DNA from: Thinopyrum elongatum
Lineage: Eukaryota > Streptophyta > Magnoliopsida > Poales > Poaceae
Direction of reading: 5' to 3'
NCBI GenBank assembly: GCA_011799875.1
Contig: CM022297.1
Location: 539,074,795 to 539,138,794 of the forward strand
DNA length: 64,000 nt
Below the pieces are notes generated by a model. That model saw only the letters and a program-made list of their open reading frames with translations, ran no database searches and was not told the origin of the DNA. Each line of letters opens with the position of its first letter. Position 1 is the first letter of the stretch. Below, one piece after another: positions 11,917-23,854 of this stretch. The translations under genes were made by a program, and so were the position numbers.

Positions 11917-13472
11917 TGCTACTTCTTTAGCTGCGTTGATTTTCCCTTGAAGAGGAAGGGTGATGCAGCAAAGTAGAGATAAGTATTTCCCTCAGTTAAG
12001 AAGAAAAAGGTATCAATCCAGTAGGAGGCACAAGTAAGTCCCCAATATATGCCATGCAGAGACTAACAAACACTTCATACAATGCGAAAAAGGGGTTGTC
12101 AATCCCTTCACGGTCACTTGCAAGAGTGAGATCTAATAGAGATAGATGTAAAGATAAATAAACACAAAAAGTAAATATAAATAATGCAGCAAGGTATTTT
12201 TTTTTTTTTTTGGTTTTATAGATCTGAAAATATATGATGGAAATAGACCGGGGGCCATAGGTTTCACTAGAGGCTTCTCTCTCGAAGAAAGCATACGGTG
12301 GGTAAACAAATATGTTGAGCAATTGATAGAAAAGCGCATAATTATGACGACATCCAAGGCAATGATCATGAATATAGGCATCATGTCCGTGATAAGTAGA
12401 CCGAAACGATTCTGCATCTACTACTATTACTCCAGACATCGACAGACTCCTGCCTGCATCTAGAGTATTAAGTTGATAAGAACAGAGAGTAATGCCTAAG
12501 CAAGATGACATGATGGAGAGGGATAAACTCAAGCAATATGATATAAACCCCATCTTTTATCCTTAATGGCAAACATACAAATTAGTGCCTCGCTACCCAT
12601 ACTGTCACTGGGTGAGAACACCCAAGATTGAAACCATCACAAAGCACCCTCTCCATGAAAGAAAAACCAATCTAGTTGGCCAAAACAAATTGATAGATCG
12701 GAGAGAAATACAAAGCTATTTAATCGGCATAAAAGAGTTCACAGAGACTCAAAAATATTCATAGATAATCTGATCATAAATCCACAATTCATCGGATCTC
12801 AACAAACGCACCGCAAAAGAAGATTACATCGAATAGATCTCCAAGAACATCGAGGAGAACATTGTATTGAAGATCAAAGAGAGAGAAGAAGCCATCTAGC
12901 TACTAGATGGACCCGTAGGTCTGTGGTAAACTACTCACACATCATCGAAAGGGCAGCAAGGTTGGTGTAAAGGCCCTCCGTGATCGAATCTCCCCTCCAG
13001 CGGAGTGCCGAAAAGGCCCCAGAGTGGGATCTCACGAGAACAGAAGCTTGCGGTAGCGGAAAAGTATTTTTGGTGTGCCCTCTGGTATAGGGGGATTATT
13101 GAGAATTTATAGTGCTGGAGTAGGGTTAGGAGAGCCACGGGGGGGCCCACAAGCCCCTGGCCACGCCCCCCTGGGGCGCGCCCCCAGGCTTGTGGGCCGC
13201 TGTGGGTCTTCTGGCCTCCTCCCCAAGTCTCGTGGGTTTCTTCTGGTCCGAGAAAAATCATCGTAAAGTTTTATTCTGTTTGGACTCCGTTTGGTATTGA
13301 TTTCTTAAAAGTCAAAACAAGGAAAAAATAGCAACTGGCACTGGGCACTAGGTTAATAGGTTAGTCCCAAAAAATGATATAAAACAGCATATAAATGTAT
13401 ATAAAACATCCAAGATAGATAATATAATAGCATGGAATAATAAAAAATTATAGATATGTTGGAGGCGTATCA
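11917..13472 (-). mobile_element. Gypsy 'A' LTR, array copy 2 (low quality)
   Basis: This is the full LTR from TGCTACTTCTTTAG at 11,917 to GGAGGCGTATCA at 13,472. It is inserted in gypsy-B LTR after the target GGCCT. It is about 23 bp shorter than the clean copy at 23,855-25,433 because of scattered deletions. Confidence 0.75.
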
Positions 13473-13947
13473 AGCATCCTCAAGCTTAATTCCTGCTCGT
13501 CCTCTAGTAGGTAAATGATAAAAACAGAATTTTTGATGTGAAATGCTACCTAACATATTTATCAATGCAATTTTCTTTACTGTGGCATGAATGTTCAGAT
13601 CCATAAGATTCAAAACAAAAGTTTATATATTGGCATAAAAACAATAATACTTCAAGCATACTAATAAAGCAATCATGTCTTCTCAAAATATCATGGCTAA
13701 AGAAAGTTATCTCTACAAAATCATATAGGTTGGCCATGCTTATCTTCATCACACAAAGTATTTTATCATGCACACCCCGATGACAATCCAAGCAATTGTT
13801 TCATACTTTTGATTCTCAAGCTTTTTCAACTTTCACGCAATACATGAGCGTGAGCCATGGATATAGCACTATAGGTGGAATAGAGTATGGTGGAGGTTGT
13901 GACGAGAAGGCAAAAAGGAGAAAGCCTCACATCAACTAGGCAAATTA
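13473..13947 (-). mobile_element. Gypsy 'A' 3' internal stub, array copy 2
   Basis: The polypurine tract and non-coding 3' internal sequence are identical in layout to 1,501-1,978. No coding domain is visible. Confidence 0.6.
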
Positions 13948-15685
13948 TGTTGGGATGTTGCATGGAAACACAAAAAAATTCTACGCACACGCAAGATCTA
14001 TCCATGGAGATGCATAGCAACGAGGGGGAAGGTGTGTCACATACCCTTGTAGACCGTAAGCGGAAGCGTTAACAACGCGGTTGATGTAGTCGAACTTCTT
14101 CGCGCTCCAACCAATCAGTACCAACGTATCGGCACCTCCGCATTCTGCACACGTTAGCTCGGTGACGTCTCCGCCTTCTTGATCCAGCAAGACGGAGAGG
14201 TAGTAGATGAGTTCCGGTAGCATGACGGCATGGTGGACGGTGATGTGGAAGTGATCTCCGCAGGGCTTCGCCAAGCACTACGAAAATAGACCGGGGGTGG
14301 TGTAAACGGTGGAGGGGGTTGCCACCACGGCTAGGCAATTGTCTGTTGTGTGCTAGGCGCCCCCTCCCACATATATATAGGTGGGAGGGAGGGAGGAGCA
14401 GCCAAAGGGGCACCCAAGTAGGAGGAATCCTATTGGGAGTCTCTCCCAACCGCGCCCCCCTGCCTTGTATAGGTGCCGGGAAAAGGCAGGGGAGGGGTTG
14501 CGCCCCCCCCCCCTTTCCTTTCTCACTTGAGGAGGGAAAGGAAGGAGGGGCCACCCCCCCCCTTTCCTTCCCTAGGGCCTGCTGTCAAAGAATGGGCGCA
14601 CCAGGGGCTGGTTGTCCCCCCTTTGGCCCATTAGGCCCATACACTTACCGGGGGTGTCCGGAACCCCTTCCGGTGACCCGATGACTACCGGTGCACTCCG
14701 AAAAAATTTCCGGTGTCCGAATATCATCGTCCTATATATCAATCTTAACTCTAGACCATTTCGAGACTCCTCGTCATGTCCGTGATCTCATCCGGGACTC
14801 GAACAACATTCGATCATCAAATCATATAACTCATATAACACATATATCGTCAACGAACGTTAAGCGTGCGGACCCACGGGTTCGAGAAATATGAGACATG
14901 ACCGAGACACCTCTCGGCCAATAACCAATAGTGGAACCTAGATGCCCATATTGTCTCCTACATATTCTACGAAGATCTTTATTGATCGAACCTATGACAA
15001 CATACATAATTCCCTTTGTCCATCGGTATGTACTTGCCCGAGATCGATCGTCGGTATCCTCATACCTAATTCAATCTCTTACCGGCAGTCTCTTTACTCG
15101 TTCCGTAATACATCATCCTGCAACTAAATCATTAGTCACTTTGCTTGCAAGGCTTCTTATGATGTGTATTACCAAGAGGGCCCAGAGATATCTCTCCGAT
15201 ACTCGAGTGACAAATCCTAATCTCGATCTATGCTAACTCAACAAACACCTTTGGAGATACATGTTGAGCATATTATGATCACCTAGTTACGTTGTGACGT
15301 TTGATAGCACACAAGGTATTCCTTCGTATCCGGGAGTTGAATTATCATAGTTGAAGGAATAGTATTCGACAGAGAAAAACAATAGTAATAAACTGAATGA
15401 TCAATATGCTAAGCTAACAGATGGGTCTTGTCCATCACATCATTCTCCAATGATGTGATCCCGTTATCAAATGACAACTCAGTCTATGGTTAGGAAACCT
15501 TAACCATCTTTGATCAACGAGCTAGTCTAGTAGAGGCTCACTAGGGACACGGTATTTGTTTATGTATCCACACATGTATTTAAGTTTTCGGTCAATACAA
15601 TTCTAGCATGAATAATAAACCTTTATCATGATTAAGGAAATATAAAATAACCATTTTATATTGCCTCCAGGGCATATTTCCATCA
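13948..15685 (-). mobile_element. Copia 3' LTR (Angela/BARE-1-type), array copy 2 (low quality)
   Basis: It runs from TGTTGGGATGTTGCATGG to GGCATATTTCCATCA. It is 1,738 bp, against 1,769 bp in the clean copies. The missing bases are scattered single deletions. Confidence 0.7.
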
Positions 15686-15733
15686 GTCTCCCAGTGCACA
15701 CTAGTGTCAATAATCTAGTTCACATCGCCATGT
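15686..15733 (-). mobile_element. Copia internal remnant, array copy 2
   Basis: It has the polypurine tract plus a single copy of TTCACATCGCCATGT before the CACTA end. The 30-bp segment present in copy 1 is absent, as in copy 3. Confidence 0.55.
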
Positions 15734-16044
15734 CACTAGTGTTAGAATTGGCTTTAGTCCGGTTCGTGAGGCCCTTTAGTGCGTTCTGGAACCGGCACTA
15801 AAGGGTGGGGACTAAAGGTCCCCCCTAGTCCCGGTTCAAACACGAAAGGCACAAGGGCCACCATGTGGCACAGACACGCGTGGGGGGCTGGCACCAACCG
15901 GGACTAAAAGGTTTAGTGGTTTTGGTTTTATATTTATTTTCCTTTAATTTTGTGTTTTCCATTAATTCTTTCATTTGCTGGTATTTTTACGATACTATAG
16001 TTGTACATGTTATGCATATATATAAATAGAATTTCTCGTAGAAC

Positions 16045-16060
16045 GACACACAACACACCA

Positions 16061-16143
<83 letters not shown>

Positions 16144-16145
16144 AT
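16045..16145. repeat. (CA)n/(TA)n microsatellite in CACTA, copy 2
   Basis: Long CA then TA dinucleotide runs lie between the CACTA subterminal repeats and the last exon of its gene. Confidence 0.85.
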
Positions 16146-16251
16146 CATCGAATGTCTCGCACGATCATCACACAATACAACAGTATATATACAATTTGGT
16201 ATATACAATTTCTCCTACAATTTTGCAGATCATTACATGATGGCATTAGGT

Positions 16252-19200
16252 CTAGCTAGGTATGGGGTAATAGTATTCTCCGTTGGGATCTATGACCTGG
16301 TCGAGCAAAAATCCCGCTATTTCCTCATGAATTGTTCGTATGCGATTCTCTGGTAGGAGTTGATCCCGCATCTCCTTCATCTTTAAAGAAGAGATCAAAA
16401 TATGCATGTATTATTAGTTGTGTGTATATATATTAGATAATGATGTAAAAATTGTGAATAGTGTTCTGGCAAACGTACCCATTGCTCTCAATCAGTTCTG
16501 CTCTTTTCGGACGTCATCATGCGAATGTTCTCGCAAACGTAGTATGCACATAAATCAGTCCCTGGCGCCTGCCTCAGGGCCTTTACGAGGATAGAATTCA
16601 ATCGGATAATAATTAATCAAGCATGATAATGGTATTGAAGCTAGAATTAAAGAGATGGTAGCTAGCTGGTACTAGCTACTTAATTAATTACCTTGGGTCG
16701 ACACCATTTCAGCTCTTTTTTCCATGGGCCATCAACCTGTTTGATGAACTTTTCCCAAGCCCTGCCCGCCGGCAAAGAAAATTAATAAAGGAGTTATTAA
16801 TTAGTTGATATCAAGAAATGATGAACTAAAGAGGCCGACATATAGTTTGATAATGATTGAAATTACCTGTCGACCATCCCCTTCACGATTGAGTATTCAG
16901 TAGTTTCTTTATATAGTGAGTCCAGTACTTGAACTTTTGCCTTGTCAACTTCAATGATTAACAAGATCCAGTGAAAACTGCATGCGCAGACGTTTGTATA
17001 ATTAAGCGGGCATGTCATAACTCATCAACTACACCTAGCTTATATATTAACATCTAGTAAGCAAAAACAGAATTTGTAGTACAAGACAGTGTCACTCACC
17101 CGAAGTTGTAAGGAAGTAGTATTTCTGGACAGGTATTTAGGCGCACCAAAGAACTATAGCAAACTTTTTTCTGTGTCTTTTCGTTCCTATGTACGCGTCC
17201 ATGTCTCTTGATTAATGGTATTTGGGTCAATGAACCCAATGCCATAGCATCCTGCTTTTTTCATTTCATACATCTTCATTCTGCATAATACCACAGAAAA
17301 GAATATAGTGAGGATAATTACAGGTAATGAACGAGCACTACAGCTAGCTGTAGAATTAAATTAATTACAGAAAGAAACCACTTATAGACAATAGCAACTG
17401 ACGATAGATTTGTCGAGTGCGTCTTGATTGAATAACTGAAACATTTCTTGAAACTCAACCCACGGATCTTTTCCATGGTAGTAATGCTCTTCAGTGACTT
17501 TCACCATGAGGGACTCTTTATCGGTAGTCTTTACTTCTCTCATGTACCATTCATGCAATTCATACATTCTCGTTGATAGACTCTTGACCTCCTCAGGCTT
17601 GACCAGAGGTTGGCCGCGGGCATATTTCCGTTTTAGTTGCTCCTCGGTAAAAGTTTCCATGGGCTCGATGCCTAGGAGTTGTTCTACAGTGACACTGGCC
17701 TCTTCAGCCTGCCTTCTATGATCGTCGGTTATTACCAGCTGATCGGCACCGGTACTCACATGTGTTGGTACAATGAGCGGGGGGATCGATTGCACCGCCT
17801 GTTCTCCCAACTTGGGAACAGTTTTCCCGCTTTTTTTGGCAGCTGCTTTGCTCGAGCTTGAGCTCGACTCCTTCTTTTGTTGTGTTTGATATGAATTGCT
17901 GATTTGGTGCTCATAGTCTAAGGCCCTAGGCTTGGCAGATGGTGCTTGAGCCATATGAATAAAGTGGTCAACGACATGCTCAGGTACTTTCTCCTTTAGC
18001 GGCGGTGGCGGTTTCGGTCCAAAATGGGCCCTCAGTTGGGCTTGCACTTCGGCTTCGTTTTCCTCCTCAGTCAGGTCGTAAGGCAACCTTGGAAGAGGCT
18101 TGAGGCTTGGACCAAATTGGTATCTCTTGCCTCCTGTTGTACCGCTAGCTGCCGTAGCTACGACGCCTCTCTTCCGCCTTTGCTTAGGCGGCGGAGCCCG
18201 CTGAGGCGGCGGAGACGGCTGACTCGGTGCCTGACTTGGAGGAGGAGGACTGAGCTAACGCGGTGCCGGGCTTGGAGGAGAAGGAGTGGGCTGACGTGGT
18301 GCCGGACTTGGAGGAGGAGGAGTGGCCTGACGCGTTGGCGGACTTGGAGGAGCAGGACTTCGCTGAGGCGGTGGCTGACTTGGAGGAGCGGGAGTCCGCT
18401 GACGCGGTGGCGGACTTGGAGGAGGAGCTGGATGACACGGTGTCGGTGGCCTTGGAAAGATGATGCAATCCTTTCTCCATAGAATGATACGATGTATGGC
18501 CTCTCCCAGTGTGCGCTCGTCGTCACCTCCAGGAATGTCAAGCTCTAGCCCCGAATATTGTGCCACCACTTCATCAACCACGACACAAGCATAGCCAGCT
18601 GGAATCGGATTGCAATGGAAGGTTGCTTCAGGGGGATTTGTATAAGCAATGCCGTCCGCCACCTTCATGGATATGTTTCTTCATTTTAAAGTGTAGCTCA
18701 CAATTAGTGTTATCCATGATGTCATCCACAGGGTATCTATCCAGTAGTGCCTCATCGCCCGGGGCGGAACCCACGCTGCTTCTCGGCATGGATGGGACAG
18801 TGCTATCCAATGCTGGATCCGCTAGCTGCTGCCGCTGCTGAGACCCCCTTTCCTGGATAAGTGAGTCGATCTGCTGCTGCTGCCGCTGGAAAGCGAGTTC
18901 CAAATCCGCGTGCTTTGATTCAACAATGGGAAGGTGGTCTGCTTCCTGCTTCCTCTGCTCCTCCTCCAACTTCCTCTTCTTCTCCTCCTGCATCTACTTT
19001 CTCGCACGGCTTCTGTAGTCGGCGTTCCAGTCCGCAAACCCCTCAAACCACGAAACAACGCCTTTGCCTCGTGTTCTTCCCGGGTGTTCAGGGTTCTTCA
19101 GGGCGCGCGTAAGCTCGTCGTTCTCTCTGTTGGGCGTGAACACCCCCGTTCGAGCCTCTTCTATTGCAACAATTAAATCGAGGTCGGCTCCTTGAAGACT

Positions 19201-19952
19201 TGCCCGCTCCAAAACCTCGCCTGTCTTTGGGTCCAACGTCCCCACATGCGCATAGAACCAAGTCCTGGACCTGGGGGGCCAGCTCAATGTAACTGGAATG
19301 ACCCCTGCATCCACCATCTGTTGCTCAGCGAGATCCCACTTAGGTCGGGCCACATCGTAGCCACCTGGCCCCAGCTTATGGTGCCATATCTTTTTTGCGG
19401 CATTGAGCTTGTTTATTCTCGACCGTTCCTGAGCTACTTCCGATTCGTTGAATTTCACGAAAGCGTCCCAGTGATCTCTTGCCTTCTCCAATGTTCCCTT
19501 GAATTCTGGAGTCTTCTTTCCTCCTTCGATGTACTTGTTCCATATACTTTTCTTGTGGTTGTTGAATGCTATCGCCATCTTCCTAAGAGCAGCGTTCTTG
19601 ACTTTCTGCACATCTGCATCTGTGAAATGATCTGGTAGGGTGAAATGTGACATGAGAGATTCCCAAAGCCGATCTTTTGCTCTTTGGTCGACAAAAGTAA
19701 GATCTGGACGTTCCTTTGCGGGATTTTTCTATTCTTGAATGGAGATCGGGATTTGGTCTTTCACAAGAACTCCGCACTGACGAATGAACTTGCTCGCATT
19801 CTTCTTAGGCTCACGCGATTCGCCATTAGGTTTGATGTCATCGATGTTGTACTTTACGCCATCCTTCAACTTTTTGGCCGGGCCTCGCACTGTCCTGCTG
19901 CCTGTAGAAGATTTGCTCGATCCGGAGGGCTGAAAGAAGGAAGATCGATTCG

Positions 19953-19992
<40 letters not shown>

Positions 19993-20245
19993 AAATCAAT
20001 TAAAACATGTGATGATCACCAGATGCCTGCTTCTATAAATATACCTTGCCGGTATTTGTTATTTGAAGATCATCATAGTTCTGGACTTCATCTATTCGTT
20101 CGTCTTCATCGAATATCATATCACCCTCCCCAGTATTGTTCAGATATTGTGAGCCGTCATCTTCTTCATTCTCATCTGGCCGGCTCGGGGAGCGTATGAT
20201 CTCGAACATGGCCTCTTCTCCTTCTCTGCCGGTATTGTCCGCCAT
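16252..20245 (-). pseudogene. CACTA second ORF: Transposase_24-like + Pro-rich + Ulp1/C48 cysteine protease, disabled
   Basis: Minus-strand exons can be read by eye. Exon 1 is 20,245-20,045 (MADNTGREGEEAM.., acidic, donor AAG|GTATAT). A TA-rich intron follows, and exon 2 starts at 19,929 and runs to about 17,385. It holds a Transposase_24-like region (SHFTLPDHFTDADV..., FYAHVGTLDPKTGEV), a Gln-rich coiled stretch, PPSPAPRQ repeats and a segment ending DALDKSIVSCYC. Further exons include 16,977-16,867 (FHWILLIIEV.., LDSLY), 16,761-16,692 (AWEKFIKQVDGPW) and one from 16,580 (LRQAPGTDLCAYYVCENIR). The last exon ends PIPS-stop at 16,252. His, Asp, Gln and Cys of the C48 active site are all present. 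Disabling changes are a TAG for Trp at 19,729, a TAG at 18,994, a 1-bp shift near 18,677, a TAG at 18,255 and a TGA at 16,488. The frame in the exon containing GFIDPNTINQ also looks broken. Family assignment is from remembered domain signatures. Confidence 0.8.
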
Positions 20246-20484
20246 AGCTTTTATTTAACTAATCTAGAAGAAATATAAAACAATTTAGTATTCAAATTAG
20301 AATGCATGCATGCAATCAATAAGGAAAAACTGAATCATAGTACATAATATGCATCTCGAATAATCCAGATAATTAATATGCATCATCGAATATAATCTCG
20401 AATACATCGTCTCGAATATTATCGAATAATATATATAATCTCAAATACATCGTCTCGAATATCTCGAATACATCACTAGCTAAT

Positions 20485-20488
20485 ACAA
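20485..20488. other. Tandem-duplication junction (CACTA joined to gypsy-B LTR)
   Basis: Left of the junction the sequence equals copy 3 up to 32,466 (..GCTAATACA). Right of it the sequence equals the interior of gypsy-B LTR as seen at 45,705 (ACAACTCTA). Bases 20,485-20,487 (ACA) fit both sides, a 3-bp microhomology. The first 86 bp of the LTR, present at 45,619-45,704, are missing here. Confidence 0.75.
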
Positions 20489-23400
20489 CTCTAGACACAA
20501 ATTAAAGTCATACAAGCTTTATATTACAAGCCAGGGGCCTCGAGGGCTCGAATACATCAGCTCGAATACAAACGAGTCAGTGGAAGCAACAATATCTGAG
20601 TACAAACATAAGTTAAACAAGTTTGCCTTAAGAATGCCAGCACAAAAGTAACAACGATCGAAAAGGCAAGGCCTCCTGCCTGGGAGCCTCCTAACTACTC
20701 CTGGTCGTCAGCGGCCTCCACGTAGTAGTAGGCACCCTCGGGGTAGTAGAAGTCGTCGGTGGTGTCGTCTGGCTCCTGGACTCTGCCATCTTATCGTAGC
20801 AATCGGCTAGGGGGAAAAAGGAGGTAGCAAAGCAACCGTGAGTACTCATCCAAAGTACTGACAAGACATACATCAGAATTAGTACTGGCAAGACATACAT
20901 CAGAATTATGCTAAGTATGCATCAGTATCAAAGGAATGGGTTGTATCTGTGGACTGAACTGCAGAATGCCAGAAGAGAAGGGGAAAAGTCTAGCCTATCG
21001 AAGACTAGCAGCTTCAAGCGTCTTGCAGCATTTATAATAGTACAAAATAACATAATATAATAGTGGTAAGTTATTTAGTAACAACACTCAGAGATCCTTC
21101 CTCGACTCCCTGCGAGAAATTAATCCCTGAGCCATCATTTCCATTTCATGCCTCAGCATCCAGTTCTAGTTGTATCGATCAGGATACAACTCCAAGCGTC
21201 CGTTACCGTGGACACGGCTATTCGAATAGATCAATCTTCCTTGCAGGGGTGCACAAACTTACCCAACAGCCGGCCGGACACACCATTAGGTCATGACCGG
21301 CCTCGGCCGATCAACACACCGCAGTCCTACCTAGGCTCAACAGAGAGGCCAGCATGCCGGTCTACATCCTAAGCGCGCAGACCACGACCGATGGAATCCC
21401 AAAACAGCAAGGGGGAAACCCAAGGAATCACCCTCGATGGATTCCCACTCGATGTAACCGTCAAGGTGGATTTGGAGGAATTACCCTCAACGGTCCACAC
21501 TTGAGGGGTTGCACGACAGAGTCGTTATCAGGAGTGGTGAAGGAGGAATCACCCTCGAAGACCACGACCGATTAACTACAATACAAATTTAACATCATAA
21601 GTGCTATACGAGGTATCACCCTCGGCACTCGATAGTAACCCTAGAATGTCGTACAACTAAGGGGGTGTGATGTGATGTGTCGGGCTCTGGACATCGATCA
21701 CGTTGATCGAGTCATTGATCATAAAGCAGGGGCAACTGGGACAAGGTGAGGGGTCATTGGTGGATCACTAACCAACCTATACTAAGTAGTTTAGGATGAG
21801 CAGGTAAGGTAACAATGGCGGGTTACAAAATCAGGCTATGCATCAGAATAGGATCATACAAAAGCAGTAGCAGTTCTAATGCAAGCACAAGAGAGAAGGG
21901 AAATGGGCGATATCGGAATGATCAAGGGGGGTTTGCTTGCCTAGTTGCTCTGCAGACGAAAGGAATCTTCGGAAGCGTAGCCGTAGTAGAACACCGAAGC
22001 ATCAACGGTCTCCGGGTCTACCGGAGAGGAAGGAGGGGGAAGAAACAATAAATAACAGGCATACAAAGCAACAGAAAGCATGACATGACCGTAAGCTTTG
22101 CTAAGCGTGACCTAACGCAGGGCTACACATTGCAGACGAAGTGGGAAAATATCCGGGAATATTTTTCGGGCTCCGGACATTTATCGGACTAACGATCCGG
22201 AGGGGGAAGGTTCCATGTTTGCAATGTTAGAGACACGTGACAGGTATGTGGATGGCATATTCGGATAAGTCATATTTTTTGATCGATTTTCATATGTAAA
22301 TTATTTTCATCTGAGTTATAGATTAATTTATATGATTTTTCAATGTTTTAATAATATTATGGAATTACAAGATTATTAATAATTCAAAAACGCTAAACAG
22401 AAAGGGCTGGGTGCACCCGGTGCAGTGCACCCAACAGTGCACCAAGGGGCTGACAGTGGGGTCGGGTTGACCAGGTCAACAACCCAGCCAGCACGGCTGA
22501 CTGGTCAAACCTGACATGTGGGGGCCACATGCCAGTGACTATACTTAAACAAGTGTTTAACTAATTTGATTTAATTAGCAGTGGGAACCGCATGTAATGG
22601 ACTCACATTTTAAATTAATGGAAATTAGTAGTGGGGGTCCCACTGGCCAGTGAGTGTTAGTGGGGAGGGGGGTAGCACCTAACCTAATTACCTAACGGCT
22701 ATGGCCCACCTGGCAGTGAGCCAGCCGGCATTTTAAACACGCACGTACCGGCGACGAGGCCATACGCGGCGGCAATGGTCGGAAAAACTGCCCCGGCGAC
22801 CATTTGGTCCCGGGCTTGGCGCTACGACACCAGCGCGTCGCCACGCATGCAATGGGACGAGCAGCAGGAGCGGGGGTGCCCGAAGGTGGCCGGTGTAGCA
22901 ACGACAGGCGGCACCCGGAGCACGGGTTAGCGGCAGGCGCGGCGGGCGTGGCTGGAGCAGTGGGGCGCGGCGAGCGGGGGCAAGGCAGGGTGCGGTTCGC
23001 GCACGGCTGCACTGCTGGGGGGGCGCACAAGGCGGCCAGGATGCGAGCGAAGGGCAAGCGCGGCACGAGCGGACTACAGGGACTGCGGTGATGGCGGAGC
23101 TCGACCTAATTGAGGCTATGGGGCACAAGCAGGAACCCGGGGATGTCGGGGAGGGAGAGGAGCTCACCGTGAGGCCATGAGAGGGCTCGAGGATGCTGGG
23201 GCTCGCTGGAGAGGAGCGAGACAAGGCAGATCCCGGCGAGGGAACGGCATGGGAGGCGTTGCTGGTGCTCCCCGGTGTCGATCTCGCGGCGTAGAGGAAG
23301 AAGGGGAACCTGGCGAAGCAGCTGGACACGGAGGCGCGGTGGCTGCACGATCGGCGGTGACAGGGCGACGCCAGCGCTCGGACGAGGGGGGAGAGCGAGA

Positions 23401-23854
23401 GGAGAGGCGAGAGGGGGGAGAGTGGGGCGCCTAGGGTTTCGGGGGGGGGGGAGGGGCGAGAGCGTCCTTATCCGCCTGCGCAGCTGCAGCGACGTGGGCG
23501 GTGAGGTGGTCCGGCGGGGGCCGTCGGGCACGCTCGGTCGGCCTCTTGTAGCGGGAGGTGGAAGCCGACCAGGGGTAGTGGGCTGGGCCAGCTGGGCCGG
23601 GCACTGTGCACTGAGGCCCAGTGCACAGTGGCTTGTGCCCCTTTTTTATTATTATTAGTATTTCTTTCGTTTTAATTTTATTTATTTCTGTTTTCTTTTA
23701 ACTTTCAACATTCATTTAGTTTTATAAAAAATATAAAACTAGCACCTTCATTAGTGTTATAAGTTAGGCTATCGCCGCAAAAAGTTTGGTACTTAAATAA
23801 AATAGTTTGCATTTTCTATAATTTTTATTAGCAATTAAATTACTGTTTTGGCCT
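20488..23854 (-). mobile_element. Gypsy 'B' long LTR, 5'-truncated, array copy 3 (clean)
   Basis: The sequence matches the split LTR at 45,619-46,585 and 59,746-60,376, which shows that the full LTR runs TGTGACGCC..GGTGTTACA on the plus strand. It probably belongs to a minus-strand element (TGTAACACC..). The visible part is 3.37 kb, so the intact LTR would be about 4 kb, unusually long. It holds a GC-rich stretch (22,730-23,640) and a local duplication of about 30 bp at 20,868-20,910. It ends at 23,854 where gypsy-A LTR is inserted (target GGCCT). Open frames inside are not conserved between copies. Confidence 0.7.

Larger units (their letters stand above)
4050..16250. other. Low-quality (unpolished) sequence block one repeat unit long
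   Basis: Between about 4,050 and 16,250 the sequence differs from the corresponding parts of its sister copies by dense 1-3 base indels, mostly deletions and often in homopolymers. Outside it, the sister copies agree almost perfectly. Examples are the CACTA gene at 5,520-7,830 against 17,420-19,700, and the LTR at 12,230-13,470 against 24,170-25,430. The block is as long as one array unit, as expected if an assembler filled a repeat-spanning gap with raw long-read sequence. Frameshifts seen only in this block should not be read as mutations. Confidence 0.8.
15734..20487 (-). mobile_element. CACTA transposon (Caspar-like), truncated, array copy 2
   Basis: The terminal CACTAGTG is at 15,734, followed by TTTAGTCC-type subterminal repeats and a CA/TA microsatellite. 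It encloses the minus-strand Ulp1-type gene. After 16,260 the sequence is clean. The element is cut at 20,485-20,487, where it joins gypsy-B LTR. Its other half, which in complete relatives would carry the TNP2-type transposase, is missing. Confidence 0.8.
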
